DNA of 64,000 nt, from NCBI GenBank assembly GCA_029067085.1, contig JAIEFE010000015.1, positions 305,633 to 369,632 on the forward strand. Reading direction: 5' to 3'. Source of the DNA: Lachnospiraceae bacterium (GTDB lineage Bacteria; Bacillota; Clostridia; Lachnospirales; Lachnospiraceae). The notes under the pieces are model-generated. The model was given only the letters and a program-made list of their open reading frames with translations, was not told where the DNA came from and did not search any database. Below are positions 1-8,058 of the stretch, piece by piece. Each line of letters begins with the position of its first letter. Position 1 is the first letter of the stretch. The position numbers and the translations under genes are program-made.

Positions 1-720
1 ATCTCTTAAGCTGTCATGACCGGTCTGTTTTTTCAACTCTGCGGGCGTACCCTCGCCGATGCTCCTGCCCTGATGGATCATAATGATCCTGTCGCACAGA
101 TATTCCGCTTCTTCCATATAATGCGTGGAATAGAGCACCGTTTTGCCTCTCTCCCGCTCCCCCTTCATAAAATCCACGATCGCCGCACTGCTGATGATAT
201 CCAGACCCAGTGTAGGCTCGTCAAAAATATAGACCTGCGGGTCATGCACGAGACACCTTGCGATCGAAGCGCGCTGTGTCTGCCCGGTGGACAGCTTCTC
301 GATCCGGTTATCCAGAAAGGATTCCATGGAAAGCACTTCACTGATCTCGTCGATTCGCCGCTTCGTATCCTCCTCCGACACACCGTAAAGCGCGCCGATC
401 ATCTGCAGCAGCTCTCTCGTCGAAAACCGTCCGTAAAGCTTTGTATTGTTAGACAGATAGCCGATATGTCTTTTCACTTCTATATCATCCGAGATTTCTT
501 CATCGCCAAGCCGGATGCTTACCATGCCGCTTGTCGGTTTCATCAATTTGGACATCATACGCAGAAGCGTAGTCTTGCCCGCGCCGTTGGGTCCCAGTAT
601 TCCGACGATCTCACCCTCTTTCACGGATAGTGAGATACCGTCCACGGCGTTAAACTCACTCTTTTTGTTTTTCTTTTCATTTCTGGTAAATGTCTTTACC
701 AGATTGTCAGCTGTGATCAT
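1..720 (-). CDS. ABC transporter ATP-binding protein, NatA-like (3' end outside window)
   Basis: Open frame of 240 codons with no stop before the left edge, so the C-terminus is missing. Walker A GPNGAGKT lies at about residues 43-50, a signature of the form LSTGQTQR near residue 140, and Walker B VYIFDEPTLGLD shortly after, followed by the H-loop STHYMEEAE. The LSTGQ signature and THYMEEAE stretch are typical of NatA/CcmA-type ATPases that drive a separate membrane permease in efflux of sodium, drugs or peptides. The permease should lie just beyond the left edge. The ATG at 720 follows a GGAG eight bases upstream. Substrate cannot be inferred. Confidence 0.9.
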   Translation of the reverse strand, partial: MITADNLVKTFTRNEKKNKKSEFNAVDGISLSVKEGEIVGILGPNGAGKTTLLRMMSKLMKPTSGMVSIRLGDEEISDDIEVKRHIGYLSNNTKLYGRFSTRELLQMIGALYGVSEEDTKRRIDEISEVLSMESFLDNRIEKLSTGQTQRASIARCLVHDPQVYIFDEPTLGLDIISSAAIVDFMKGERERGKTVLYSTHYMEEAEYLCDRIIMIHQGRSIGEGTPAELKKQTGHDSLRD

Positions 721-774
721 TTTCCATTCTCCTTATGTGATCTTAACTCTCCGCACATGCGCAGTACATATTAA

Positions 775-803
775 TATATACAGTATATCAATCGTTTTGC
801 CAA
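775..803 (-). promoter_or_regulatory. Promoter of the NatA-like gene
   Basis: TTGGCA (798-803), 17-bp spacer, TATATA (775-780), reading leftward 55 bases upstream of the start at 720. Good vegetative sigma-A match. Confidence 0.6.
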
Positions 804-819
804 GTGCACAGACAAAAAA

Positions 820-863
820 CTCTACGGGCATATTATGGTCGTTTTCCATAACTGCACGTAGAG
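820..863 (-). terminator. Intrinsic terminator after the 915-1505 gene
   Basis: Read on the minus strand, a long stem with CTCTACG/CGTAGAG outer arms and an inner TTATGG/CCATAA pairing is followed by a run of six T. It closes the transcript of the two genes upstream. Confidence 0.75.
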
Positions 864-914
864 GTTTTCATTCCACGTATAAAATATATTTTAAAAAAAT
901 CCCGGAGTAACATT

Positions 915-1505
915 TTATTTATCCAAAAACCCCAAAAACGTCTTCCACTCCATATACCCCTTCAAATCCCCATATCGGTATTCTGACTGCATGATATCAT
1001 TCACGATCTTTGTCCAGTCAAACTTGTCCGAAAAATTCCATGTGCCGTTTCTGCTCTCCGCATCCTTCTGGGCTTTTGCAATGACGGCTTTCAGCACCGT
1101 GTCCTCAAAGCTGCCTTTCCCGCTCTCTTTCAGATCCGCAGTGTAGGCATACATTTCGGCTGTACTGCAATTCTTCGGATCTACTTTCGACACATCCACC
1201 ATCTGCTCTGTCACATTTCCCGCCTGATCCCATATTTTTACCTTATACACGGGATTTTCCGGATCAAAGTCCTGTGTCCTATATACGGAATAGGAGCAGC
1301 CGCTCACGAGCTCCGCCCCTGAGAATATCGTAATATCCCCTGATCCTTCCTCAGCGCCATGCAGAATGGCTGTCGCCTGTCCTGCCGCCTGTGCCGCTTC
1401 CGCCGCCTGCTTTGCGAAGTTTCCTCCCGGCACATTTCTTTCTGCCCTTCTCGTTTCATATCCGTTTCCCGGATATCCTGCCACTCCAATTCCGTTAACA
1501 CTCAT
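915..1505 (-). CDS. Conserved hypothetical protein, DUF6033-like
   Basis: 196 residues. The ATG at 1505 is chosen because AGGAGG stands about ten bases upstream; an earlier in-frame ATG at 1544 has no ribosome site. The N-terminus MSVNGIGVAGYP has no signal peptide, and no membrane segment is visible. The middle contains a short module with YKVKIWDQAGNV and the C-terminus is rich in aromatic and charged residues. It resembles the Lachnospiraceae family I know as DUF6033, but this is memory-based and tentative. It follows a second protein of similar style in the same transcript. Function unknown. Confidence 0.6.
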   Translation of the reverse strand: MSVNGIGVAGYPGNGYETRRAERNVPGGNFAKQAAEAAQAAGQATAILHGAEEGSGDITIFSGAELVSGCSYSVYRTQDFDPENPVYKVKIWDQAGNVTEQMVDVSKVDPKNCSTAEMYAYTADLKESGKGSFEDTVLKAVIAKAQKDAESRNGTWNFSDKFDWTKIVNDIMQSEYRYGDLKGYMEWKTFLGFLDK

Positions 1506-1507
1506 TT

Positions 1508-1690
1508 TCAGATCCTCCTGTGTGAAACGTAATACTTCTTCCACTCATAATACGATTGAAAGTTCTGAAAAGTTTCATCGGCTGCCGTATCTTCTTTGGA
1601 TCGTTCTTTGATTTGCTGCCCTTATGACCGTTTTCTGCGGTGTTCTGCGTTGTATTTTACTTGCATCATCTGACTGATCTGATTTTTTTG
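1508..1690 (-). pseudogene. Out-of-frame C-terminal remnant of the 1575-2288 gene
   Basis: After a seven-A tract (minus strand; plus coordinates 1683-1689) the shifted frame continues for about 60 codons with protein-like composition, including NFQSYYEWKKYY, and ends in TGA at 1508-1510, two bases before the ATG of the next gene. It contains one internal TAA at 1622-1624. This looks like the ancestral C-terminus, separated by an indel and a nonsense mutation. Confidence 0.55.
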
Positions 1691-2288
1691 TATCCATGCC
1701 GCCGCTGACTACCATATAATCCTTCACATTTCCCTCATCGTCCAACCGGACGCAGTAACTTTTGGACTTTTGATGCACTGCAGGATCACTGCCATGGGAA
1801 GCAGCCAGCACATTGTCCATATCGTCGTAATCCGTTTTCCATTTTCGCAGTTTCTCTGTGATCTCCTGTGCATACTCCGAATCGGTTTTCATTTTCTTCT
1901 GCAGATTTTCCGGAAGGATCACCGCCATTTCCCCAAAGCCCACTTTTTTCAGTTCCCGCTGTATGTATGCTTCCGCTCCCGTCGGCTCTGTGCCCGTCAC
2001 CCTCCAGCTATTCAGGCTGTCCGCACTCACATTATCCTGAAAGTACCGCCACGACGGAAAATCTCTTCTTTGCCAGGTTTTATCGGTCACGTTACAATTT
2101 CCGACTTTTACATTGACATTATTTGTCGGAAACATCGCTGAAAACAAGTCGTTTACCGATATCTGGTTCATTCCCATCGCATTGGAAAAAACCTGCGGAA
2201 ATGACAAGCTGTTTCCTACACCCGTATAGGAATTGATGCTGTTTTGCGCTGCAATATCATTCAATAGTCCAAGTACTCGTATGTCCAT
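1575..2288 (-). CDS. Conserved hypothetical protein, DUF6033-like, with altered C-terminus
   Basis: 237 residues. The ATG at 2288 follows GGGAGG nine bases upstream. The body has no signal peptide or membrane helix and includes SYCVRLDDEGNVKDYMVVSGG-type sequence, similar in style to the next gene's KVKIWDQAGNV module, so the two are probably distant paralogues. The last 30 residues are an atypical Arg/Gln-rich run (KIQRRTPQKTVIRAANQ), whereas another frame over the same DNA gives a more natural tail and ends exactly at the next gene. I infer that a frameshift in the A7 tract replaced the C-terminus. Function unknown. Confidence 0.6.
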   Translation of the reverse strand: MDIRVLGLLNDIAAQNSINSYTGVGNSLSFPQVFSNAMGMNQISVNDLFSAMFPTNNVNVKVGNCNVTDKTWQRRDFPSWRYFQDNVSADSLNSWRVTGTEPTGAEAYIQRELKKVGFGEMAVILPENLQKKMKTDSEYAQEITEKLRKWKTDYDDMDNVLAASHGSDPAVHQKSKSYCVRLDDEGNVKDYMVVSGGMDTKKSDQSDDASKIQRRTPQKTVIRAANQRTIQRRYGSR

Positions 2289-2314
2289 ATGTCAAAACCT
2301 CCCATTATTTTAAT

Positions 2315-2342
2315 GGCGGCTCCTCTGTCGGTCAGAACCGCC
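2315..2342 (-). terminator. Hairpin downstream of the GHKL kinase gene
   Basis: Minus-strand arms GGCGGTTCT and GGAGCCGCC can pair over nine bases with G-U wobbles. No T-run follows, so it may be a weak terminator or a processing stem rather than a strong stop. Confidence 0.35.
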
Positions 2343-2349
2343 ATGCCAT

Positions 2350-3759
2350 CTAATGTTTTTCTTTATTTTCCTGCAATAATACCGTTACATTAAATTCATT
2401 TCTATTTACCTTAATGTCCACATCTCCCATGTACTTCTCCACCTCACGCTTTACGTTTGATAAACCAATGCCATGTAGGGATATATCCTTTTCCTTCGTG
2501 GAGAGCGGAAGATCCGTCTCCTCGTCAAATGTCACCTCCCCCTCGAAGGAATTTTTTACATGGATCAGATAAAACTTTTTCTGCTGCCTGCCGGAAAGAT
2601 AAATATACTTTTCTCCCTCCCTCATTTTCTCGCAGGCTTCCAGCGCATTCTGCAGCAGGTTATTGATGATGATCCCGATGTCATACGCATTATAGCCTTC
2701 TGTCTGGGGATAAGAAAACTCCGACACAAACTGTATCCCCTGTTTTTCCGCCGTTTTCTGTTTATCATTTATAATCACATCCGTGACAGCATTTCCTGTC
2801 TTAACCGTAAGTTCAAAAACATTCATGCTTTCGTCCATCCGGTCTATATAATCTTCCATTTCCTCATAGCTACCGTTTCTGACTAGCCCTTTGATATTCG
2901 TCAGATGATTTCTCATTTCATGCTTCATCCGGCGTATGCCGTCATAGAACTGATCCACTTCCTCCATCCGCTCCTGTATGGCATGAATCTGCTGCTGTTC
3001 CACAAAGTATTTTTGCTGTTCCTCCTGCAAACCTGCCATTTTCTGATAGGACGCTATCGTGAGCAAAATCCCTGCATAAAACAAGATGGCAACCACAGGC
3101 ACGATCCCGATAAATGCCGGGAACTCTTCATAAAGCTGGAAGGTTTGATCTTCATATACGATCAGCAAAATGTTGACAATAATATTTGCAAATAAATTGC
3201 CGATGATCGGCAGCAAAAGCAGACAGCATAATTCTTTCCAATGCAGTTTCAATGTCTTTTTTCGCAGCAAATGCCCTACGGCGCACAGCATTGCAAAAAC
3301 CAGTACTATTCTCAGTGCTAAAGCCAGGATGTAACTCCATGTTGCATGAAGGAAAACATTTTCTAAGTTTCCGTTAAGCCCCGCCATATACTCCCGATGT
3401 TTGTCTAAAAAGTAACTGACAGTTCTCACTATTAACATACTCAGATTTCTGATACAGAAAAAAAGCACGCCCAAGAAGAAGGCAAATCCCCTGTCCATAT
3501 CCAGGAACCCGGAAGCCGCCACTAAGAGTGCAAGTACAATTGCCATGTACAGCCAGCTAAATCCGGAAGTCAACATACTGACAAAATACACCGCCGTATA
3601 GATCAGAAATACCGTAAGTATCTTTTTAAACCGGCTTTTCTCCTGTTCCTTTCGAGCTGTCATAAAAGGATAGAAAAAGGCCGCCATGCAGACTGCATAC
3701 AAAAGTATTTCCATGCTTACCGCTATATTTAAAACCTGAACAAACCCCGCTTCATTCAA
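2350..3759 (-). CDS. AgrC-type GHKL sensor histidine kinase
   Basis: 469 residues. About six hydrophobic segments fill the first 230 residues. A linker follows, then the phospho-acceptor region RMKHEMRNHLTNIKG, where the His of KHEMRNH is the likely phosphorylation site, and a GHKL ATPase domain with NNLLQNALEAC (N-box) and HGIGLSNVKREVEKY (G-box). This is the architecture of peptide-sensing kinases such as AgrC and ComD. It sits 17 bases after the LytTR regulator gene, in the same transcript. No agrB or agrD-like gene is adjacent, so the signal is unknown. Confidence 0.85.
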   Translation of the reverse strand: MNEAGFVQVLNIAVSMEILLYAVCMAAFFYPFMTARKEQEKSRFKKILTVFLIYTAVYFVSMLTSGFSWLYMAIVLALLVAASGFLDMDRGFAFFLGVLFFCIRNLSMLIVRTVSYFLDKHREYMAGLNGNLENVFLHATWSYILALALRIVLVFAMLCAVGHLLRKKTLKLHWKELCCLLLLPIIGNLFANIIVNILLIVYEDQTFQLYEEFPAFIGIVPVVAILFYAGILLTIASYQKMAGLQEEQQKYFVEQQQIHAIQERMEEVDQFYDGIRRMKHEMRNHLTNIKGLVRNGSYEEMEDYIDRMDESMNVFELTVKTGNAVTDVIINDKQKTAEKQGIQFVSEFSYPQTEGYNAYDIGIIINNLLQNALEACEKMREGEKYIYLSGRQQKKFYLIHVKNSFEGEVTFDEETDLPLSTKEKDISLHGIGLSNVKREVEKYMGDVDIKVNRNEFNVTVLLQENKEKH

Positions 3760-3776
3760 TGTTTCCCCTCGTCTTT

Positions 3777-4505
3777 CTATTGCATAAACCGCAGATACGC
3801 TTTTACAAAGTCCTCATACTTATATTTGGATAGAGGCAGCCTATCCCCGTTTGTAAGCAGTATCTCTGTCTTGCTGTACTCGTCCACACAGGCAAGATTT
3901 ACCAGATACCCCTTGTGTATGCGAAAGAACCGCCCTCGCAGCTCTTCCTCCAGTTCGCTGATCCTGGCATAGTATTCCAATCTTCGCAAGTCGGCTTGTT
4001 CCCTGTCTTTTGTATAAATCAGTATTTTATGGCCTTGACTTTCCATGTAATAAATATGGTCTAAAGGGATGGCTTTGCTTGCTCCGCCGTACTGGACGAT
4101 CAGTGTTCTCTTTCTCTGTTCCGCCTCGGATAATATCTTATCCCGTGCTCGTCCAAAAACCTCCGCAAATTTCTGTTCCTCTACAGGTTTTACCAGATAT
4201 TGAAATGCATCCACGTCAAAAGCGTCATAGACATATTTTTCATAACCCGTAACAAAAATAATAACGGGTTGTCTGTTCCGGTCCCTCTCCCTGATCTGTC
4301 TTGCCAGTCCTATCCCATCCATCTCGGAACCGGCAGCATCCAACTCAATATCCAGAAACAGCAGATCATGCTCTGCATCATCCGACAGGTATTCTTCAGC
4401 GGAAGCATACTCCGCGATCTCGCACTTAACATTTTGCTCACTGATGAGCGATATCAGATAACTTCTTATATTTTTTTCATCCTCACATACTGCAATCTTT
4501 AACAT
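3777..4505 (-). CDS. LytTR-family response regulator (AgrA/ComE type)
   Basis: 242 residues. The receiver domain begins MLKIAVCEDE; the phospho-acceptor is Asp52 in LLFLDIEL and the switch Lys lies in FQYLVKPVEEQKF. The C-terminal LytTR domain contains FFRIHKGYLVNLACVDEY and binds DNA. I chose the ATG at 4505, four bases after AAGGAGG; the frame extends seven codons further without a ribosome site. It is the first gene of a two-gene operon with the GHKL kinase downstream and would be phosphorylated by it. Targets are not evident in the window. Confidence 0.88.
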   Translation of the reverse strand: MLKIAVCEDEKNIRSYLISLISEQNVKCEIAEYASAEEYLSDDAEHDLLFLDIELDAAGSEMDGIGLARQIRERDRNRQPVIIFVTGYEKYVYDAFDVDAFQYLVKPVEEQKFAEVFGRARDKILSEAEQRKRTLIVQYGGASKAIPLDHIYYMESQGHKILIYTKDREQADLRRLEYYARISELEEELRGRFFRIHKGYLVNLACVDEYSKTEILLTNGDRLPLSKYKYEDFVKAYLRFMQ

Positions 4506-4528
4506 GTGCCCTCCTTCGGCTTTCATCT

Positions 4529-4558
4529 ATCATATCGGAAATAGAAACTCTGCTTCAA
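4529..4558 (-). promoter_or_regulatory. Promoter of the LytTR/GHKL operon
   Basis: TTGAAG (4553-4558), 18-bp spacer, TATGAT (4529-4534), just upstream of the regulator's ribosome site and downstream of the yoeB terminator. Confidence 0.55.
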
Positions 4559-4601
4559 TGCTTACTGCACAAAAACACGATTCGATAACGCAAGCGGACA
4601 G

Positions 4602-4630
4602 AAAAAGCGCCAACCGTTTTCGGCTGCCGC
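4602..4630 (-). terminator. Intrinsic terminator of yefM-yoeB (repeat copy A)
   Basis: GCGGCAGCCG, AAAA loop, CGGTTGGCGC, then five T, read on the minus strand; ten pairs with one mismatch. Homologous terminators lie at 8013-8043 and 8707-8736. Confidence 0.8.
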
Positions 4631-4680
4631 CCTGCTTATCTCATCGCATCATAATGTGTCCACATACGAACAACTTTTAT
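4602..4680 (-). repeat. yoeB-tail/terminator repeat, copy A
   Basis: The last 13 or so codons of the intact yoeB plus its terminator. Copies B (8012-8106) and C (8706-8797) are in the same orientation, each behind another minus-strand gene. Confidence 0.75.
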
Positions 4681-4932
4681 CGTTCCTTCATATTCTACTC
4701 CATCCACTATAACCGATTCAGAATACACCTGATAAACCAATCTGTGCTGTATACTGATCCTTCTGGAATAATAACCGCTTAAATTTCCAACCAAACTTTC
4801 AACGGCAGGCGGATTTTGAAAAGGATTTGCTGCCATCACCTGCAGCAAGCTCTTTGCTTTTTGCTCAAGCCCGGCTCCCTTAAGCATTTTTTTATCTTTG
4901 TCAGCCTGTTTGCTAAATTTTATAAAATACAT
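4636..4932 (-). CDS. yoeB: YoeB-family mRNA interferase toxin
   Basis: 98 residues, slightly longer than the ~84-residue E. coli YoeB. The family fold is clear from NLSGYYSRRISIQHRLVYQVY and the C-terminal VVRMWTHYDAMR. Glu45, Arg64 and His93/Tyr94 correspond in position to the catalytic Glu, Arg and terminal His-Tyr of YoeB, which cleaves mRNA in the ribosomal A site. The ATG directly abuts the TAA of yefM, so translation is coupled. The gene appears intact. Its final codons are repeated twice downstream of other genes in this region. Confidence 0.92.
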   Translation of the reverse strand: MYFIKFSKQADKDKKMLKGAGLEQKAKSLLQVMAANPFQNPPAVESLVGNLSGYYSRRISIQHRLVYQVYSESVIVDGVEYEGTIKVVRMWTHYDAMR

Positions 4933-5187
4933 TTACCATTCCTCATTCGGATCATATGCAGAGCACTCTTCCAAAGGCTCTTTCCCCGCTTCCAGAATAC
5001 TTTCCGCCATACCAGGTAAAGAATTTAAATACAAAGTTTCCTGAATGGCATTCCAGTCATCCTCAGATAACAGTACCCCGTTCTTTCCACGGTTATTTGT
5101 AATGGTAATGGGCTGGCTGCTGCTATTCACTTCTGATAATATTTGATAAATATTTTCTCTTGCCTTTGTCACGCTGATCGCAGTCAT
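4933..5187 (-). CDS. yefM: YefM-family antitoxin
   Basis: 84 residues. The Phd/YefM N-terminal DNA-binding and dimerisation fold is visible (ISVTKARENIYQILSEVN, then PITITNNRGKNGVLLSEDDW), and the acidic C-terminal tail is the expected toxin-wrapping segment. AAAGGAG precedes the ATG at 5187. The stop codon is immediately followed by the yoeB ATG. YefM neutralises YoeB and, with it, represses the operon; two CGTACG palindromes in the promoter are the likely operator. Confidence 0.92.
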   Translation of the reverse strand: MTAISVTKARENIYQILSEVNSSSQPITITNNRGKNGVLLSEDDWNAIQETLYLNSLPGMAESILEAGKEPLEECSAYDPNEEW

Positions 5188-5209
5188 GGTATCAACTCCT
5201 TTCTGTTAT

Positions 5210-5238
5210 ATTATACCGTACGTTTTCGCGTACGTCAA
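5210..5238 (-). promoter_or_regulatory. yefM-yoeB promoter with paired CGTACG operator
   Basis: TTGACG (5233-5238), 17-bp spacer, TATAAT (5210-5215). Two perfect CGTACG palindromes at 5217-5222 and 5229-5234, 12 bp centre to centre, lie in the spacer and -35. E. coli YefM-YoeB operators use two TGTACA palindromes with 12-bp centre spacing. Confidence 0.75.
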
Positions 5239-5305
5239 CAATCCTACGAATTTGTTTTCTATAGTAAATATAATATCGCCAACAGCACGCACAGTCATAC
5301 CCTTT

Positions 5306-6949
5306 TTAAAAATGGAATACCTGTGAAAATCTTTTTTTCTGCTCCGCAGAAAGGTGATGGCTGACCAGAATCAATGTCAGTTCCGGGTTTGACAGCAAAT
5401 TCTTCTCTATTCTGTCTGCATTTTCCCGATCTAATGCACTGGTGCCTTCATCTACCAAAAGGACAGAACGGTTGTGGAGCAACGCTCGCGCAATCGCCAC
5501 CCGTTGTTTCTGCCCGCCGGAAAGATTGCTGCCGTTTTCACCCACTACTGTATTCGCGCCGTCAGGTAAGGATAAGAGATCGTTTTCCAGCGCACTATCC
5601 TGCAGCGCTTTCTCTATCTGTTCGTTCTCAAATTCTCCTCCCAAGGTAATGTTATCCAAGATCGTAGTGTTAAACAGAAATACATCCTGCTCAATATAAC
5701 TCATCTGCTGCCATAACTGTTCCGGTCTGCAATCCCTGATTTCCCGATCATCCAAACGGATAGAACCCGTATATTCCGGCAGACATCCCAGAATAAGCTT
5801 AAGCAATGTGGATTTCCCACAGCCGGAAGGACCGATCAGCGCATATTTCCCGCCTTTTTCAAAACAGGCGCTAAAATCTTTAATCACTGTTTTTTTATCA
5901 TAGGAAAAATTAACATGCTCCATCACAATGCTGTTCTGCACAGCATCCATCTGTATCTTTGCACTCATTTCTGCTTTTGTTTCGATATTCATCGCTTCTG
6001 TTTCAGCGGAATTTTCTATATTACCAAAAATCTTCTGAAAATATGGTCTTACGGAAGACATAGACAACACATCCTGTGTCATATTACCCAAACCGGCAGA
6101 AAGATTTCCACATAAATTTCCGCCGCCCGTAAGAGCTCCCTGTAAAATAATCCCCCGGACAGACAATACGCCGATCAGGGCAACATGCAGCATCTGGCAG
6201 ACAATGTTGACACATCCCATTCCCGCGCCGACAAATCCTTTTACATAAGCAAGACAAAATTTGGGCTTTTCTATTTGATCACCGGCTTCTTTTGCGTTTC
6301 GGATAAACCGCCTCTCCTGCTCAAAAAAGCGGAGGACATCATAACCGGCCAGCTGCTCTTTTAGCTGACTCACTGCTGTTGCCTGTTTCTGTGTACAGAC
6401 ATTGCCCAGCTCTTCCATCTTCTTGTGAAAGAGCTTAGGAACAGACAGCATGATCACTGTTGTTGCAATGGATGCTGCTAACAGTGACCAATGAAGCGTA
6501 AGCAGCGCAGCAATACTGAACACTACGGTAACCGCTGAGCGAATACAATCAAAAAAAGGATTCCAGGCCAGATTCTCGATTTGACTGATATCATTCATAA
6601 ATTGTGATAAGTATTCTCCAACAGATTGTTCATGAAAACTCCGATAGCTTTTTTTCAACAAGATCTCTGCGATATCCTGACGGATCGCATTGTTCATGCT
6701 GCGGATCACACGACACCGGAAAAAGGTTTCCACACCGGTTAATCCATAGATCAGAAACCAGACCCCCACAAGAATCAGCGTCCAGAGCACAAACCGATCC
6801 ATGTTCCGGTCAATAATACCCTGAAACGACTGCATCATCAGCATATTTGCCCCTACTTGAAGTCCACACAATATCACCAGACAAAAAATGACTAACGCAT
6901 TTTCTTTCCAAAATCTTTTTATATAACAGGTCATGTCAATCGGATTCAT
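5306..6949 (-). CDS. ABC exporter, fused membrane and ATPase domains
   Basis: 547 residues starting at the ATG at 6949, which has GGAGG seven bases upstream; the longer frame adds 46 residues lying antisense-free inside the preceding gene without a ribosome site. About six membrane helices precede an ATPase domain with Walker A GPSGCGKST, signature LSGGQKQR, Walker B VLLVDEGTSALD and H-loop SHH. All catalytic residues are present, so a homodimeric exporter is plausible. The start overlaps the end of the XRE regulator gene by 14 bases, so the two are co-transcribed. Substrate unknown; export of a peptide or toxic compound is an inference from the class. Confidence 0.85.
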   Translation of the reverse strand: MNPIDMTCYIKRFWKENALVIFCLVILCGLQVGANMLMMQSFQGIIDRNMDRFVLWTLILVGVWFLIYGLTGVETFFRCRVIRSMNNAIRQDIAEILLKKSYRSFHEQSVGEYLSQFMNDISQIENLAWNPFFDCIRSAVTVVFSIAALLTLHWSLLAASIATTVIMLSVPKLFHKKMEELGNVCTQKQATAVSQLKEQLAGYDVLRFFEQERRFIRNAKEAGDQIEKPKFCLAYVKGFVGAGMGCVNIVCQMLHVALIGVLSVRGIILQGALTGGGNLCGNLSAGLGNMTQDVLSMSSVRPYFQKIFGNIENSAETEAMNIETKAEMSAKIQMDAVQNSIVMEHVNFSYDKKTVIKDFSACFEKGGKYALIGPSGCGKSTLLKLILGCLPEYTGSIRLDDREIRDCRPEQLWQQMSYIEQDVFLFNTTILDNITLGGEFENEQIEKALQDSALENDLLSLPDGANTVVGENGSNLSGGQKQRVAIARALLHNRSVLLVDEGTSALDRENADRIEKNLLSNPELTLILVSHHLSAEQKKRFSQVFHF

Positions 6950-7895
6950 TTTCTTCCTCCGACAAACAGGAATTATCGTAATTCCCGAAATGAATATAAT
7001 TTGCTCCGGTCTGAACCGCATTCCGGGAACTATATTTATCTTTCCAATTACCTTTCTGAAGCAGCGGCGTATCATGATTTCCGACATAGATATAATTCAG
7101 TCCGGTCTGCATAAAACACCTGGCAATATACAGAAAAGGAACAAATGCCGCCGGATCGGCAAGTTCATAAGCTTTTACTTCTCCGCTTTCCATCTCTATT
7201 TCCATAGAACGCACGATCTGCCGCTCCTCTAACGCTTTCAACAGTTCTTCCACTTCTTCACAGGGTATTTCCAATCGGTTTGCCGCTGTCTGTGCGGCAA
7301 AATAACTGCATTTCCGGCAATGAAGGTATTCCAACAGCTCCAGACAGCCGGGTCTGGAGAGAAGTGCAAACAGACGACGATATTCATTTTTTGGTGCAAA
7401 CCAGGCAGCATAGCCGTCTTTTGGCTCCGGCCAGAGCGTGACAAACGATAAATCCTCCGCATGTACATCCATCAGAATACCACCTGCTGACCTGATCAGA
7501 CTGAGCATCAACCGGTGCCTGCCATCACCTGTGTCAGGACAACATGTATCCAGATATCCCATCTCCGGTCCTCCGTCAAACAGATGTTTGACAAATGCCC
7601 ATACCAGACGGCAAAGTCGATCAATCCGTTCTTTTTCCGGAAAAGAACACAGATAACGGCCTACTACCTCTTCCACATCTACCCGCTCGCTTCCCTCCCG
7701 ACCGAAAAGAGCGTCTATCGTAACACCCAGTTTATCAGCAATAGCCGGCAGCAGTGTTACATCCGGCGCACCTCCGCACTCCCAACGGCTTACTGCCTGA
7801 CCGCTGATCCCTACCGCTTCTCCAAGCTCCTCTTGCGTTAGTCCTGCCGCTTTCCGAAATTTTGAAATTTGCATACCGATCACATGGTCATTCAT
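6936..7895 (-). CDS. XRE-family regulator with repeated C-terminal segment
   Basis: 319 residues from the ATG at 7895, eight bases after GGAGG; the frame is open further upstream but the promoter at 7927-7955 excludes those starts. The N-terminal helix-turn-helix reads ISKFRKAAGLTQEELGEAVGISG and ISGQAVSRWECGG. The middle resembles a helical sensor region. The C-terminus carries two copies of QTGxNYIxxGNxDxxxL about 36 residues apart. It shares a transcript with the ABC exporter that follows, and is therefore its likely regulator. Ligand unknown. Confidence 0.8.
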   Translation of the reverse strand: MNDHVIGMQISKFRKAAGLTQEELGEAVGISGQAVSRWECGGAPDVTLLPAIADKLGVTIDALFGREGSERVDVEEVVGRYLCSFPEKERIDRLCRLVWAFVKHLFDGGPEMGYLDTCCPDTGDGRHRLMLSLIRSAGGILMDVHAEDLSFVTLWPEPKDGYAAWFAPKNEYRRLFALLSRPGCLELLEYLHCRKCSYFAAQTAANRLEIPCEEVEELLKALEERQIVRSMEIEMESGEVKAYELADPAAFVPFLYIARCFMQTGLNYIYVGNHDTPLLQKGNWKDKYSSRNAVQTGANYIHFGNYDNSCLSEEENESD

Positions 7896-7926
7896 TTTTA
7901 GTTCCTCCATCTCAACGATTACTTGT

Positions 7927-7955
7927 ATCATATCCCAAAGGTAACTTGAGTACAA
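7927..7955 (-). promoter_or_regulatory. Promoter of the XRE-ABC operon
   Basis: TTGTAC (7950-7955), 17-bp spacer, TATGAT (7927-7932). CTTG-AGTA-CAAG at 7945-7956 is an inverted repeat over the -35 and could be the regulator's own operator. Confidence 0.6.
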
Positions 7956-8012
7956 GGCAGGTGTATTTGAGGCAATCCAACTATCACTTGATATTTGACG
8001 GTGTAAACGACT

Positions 8013-8043
8013 AAAAAAGGCGATAGCCATTCCGGCTGCCGCC
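8013..8043 (-). terminator. Terminator after the VanZ-like gene (repeat copy B)
   Basis: Minus-strand stem GGCGGCAGCC / GGCTATCGCC around a GGAAT loop, followed by six T. Homologous to the yoeB terminator. Confidence 0.75.
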
Positions 8044-8058
8044 CTGTTTTTCTCCCCG

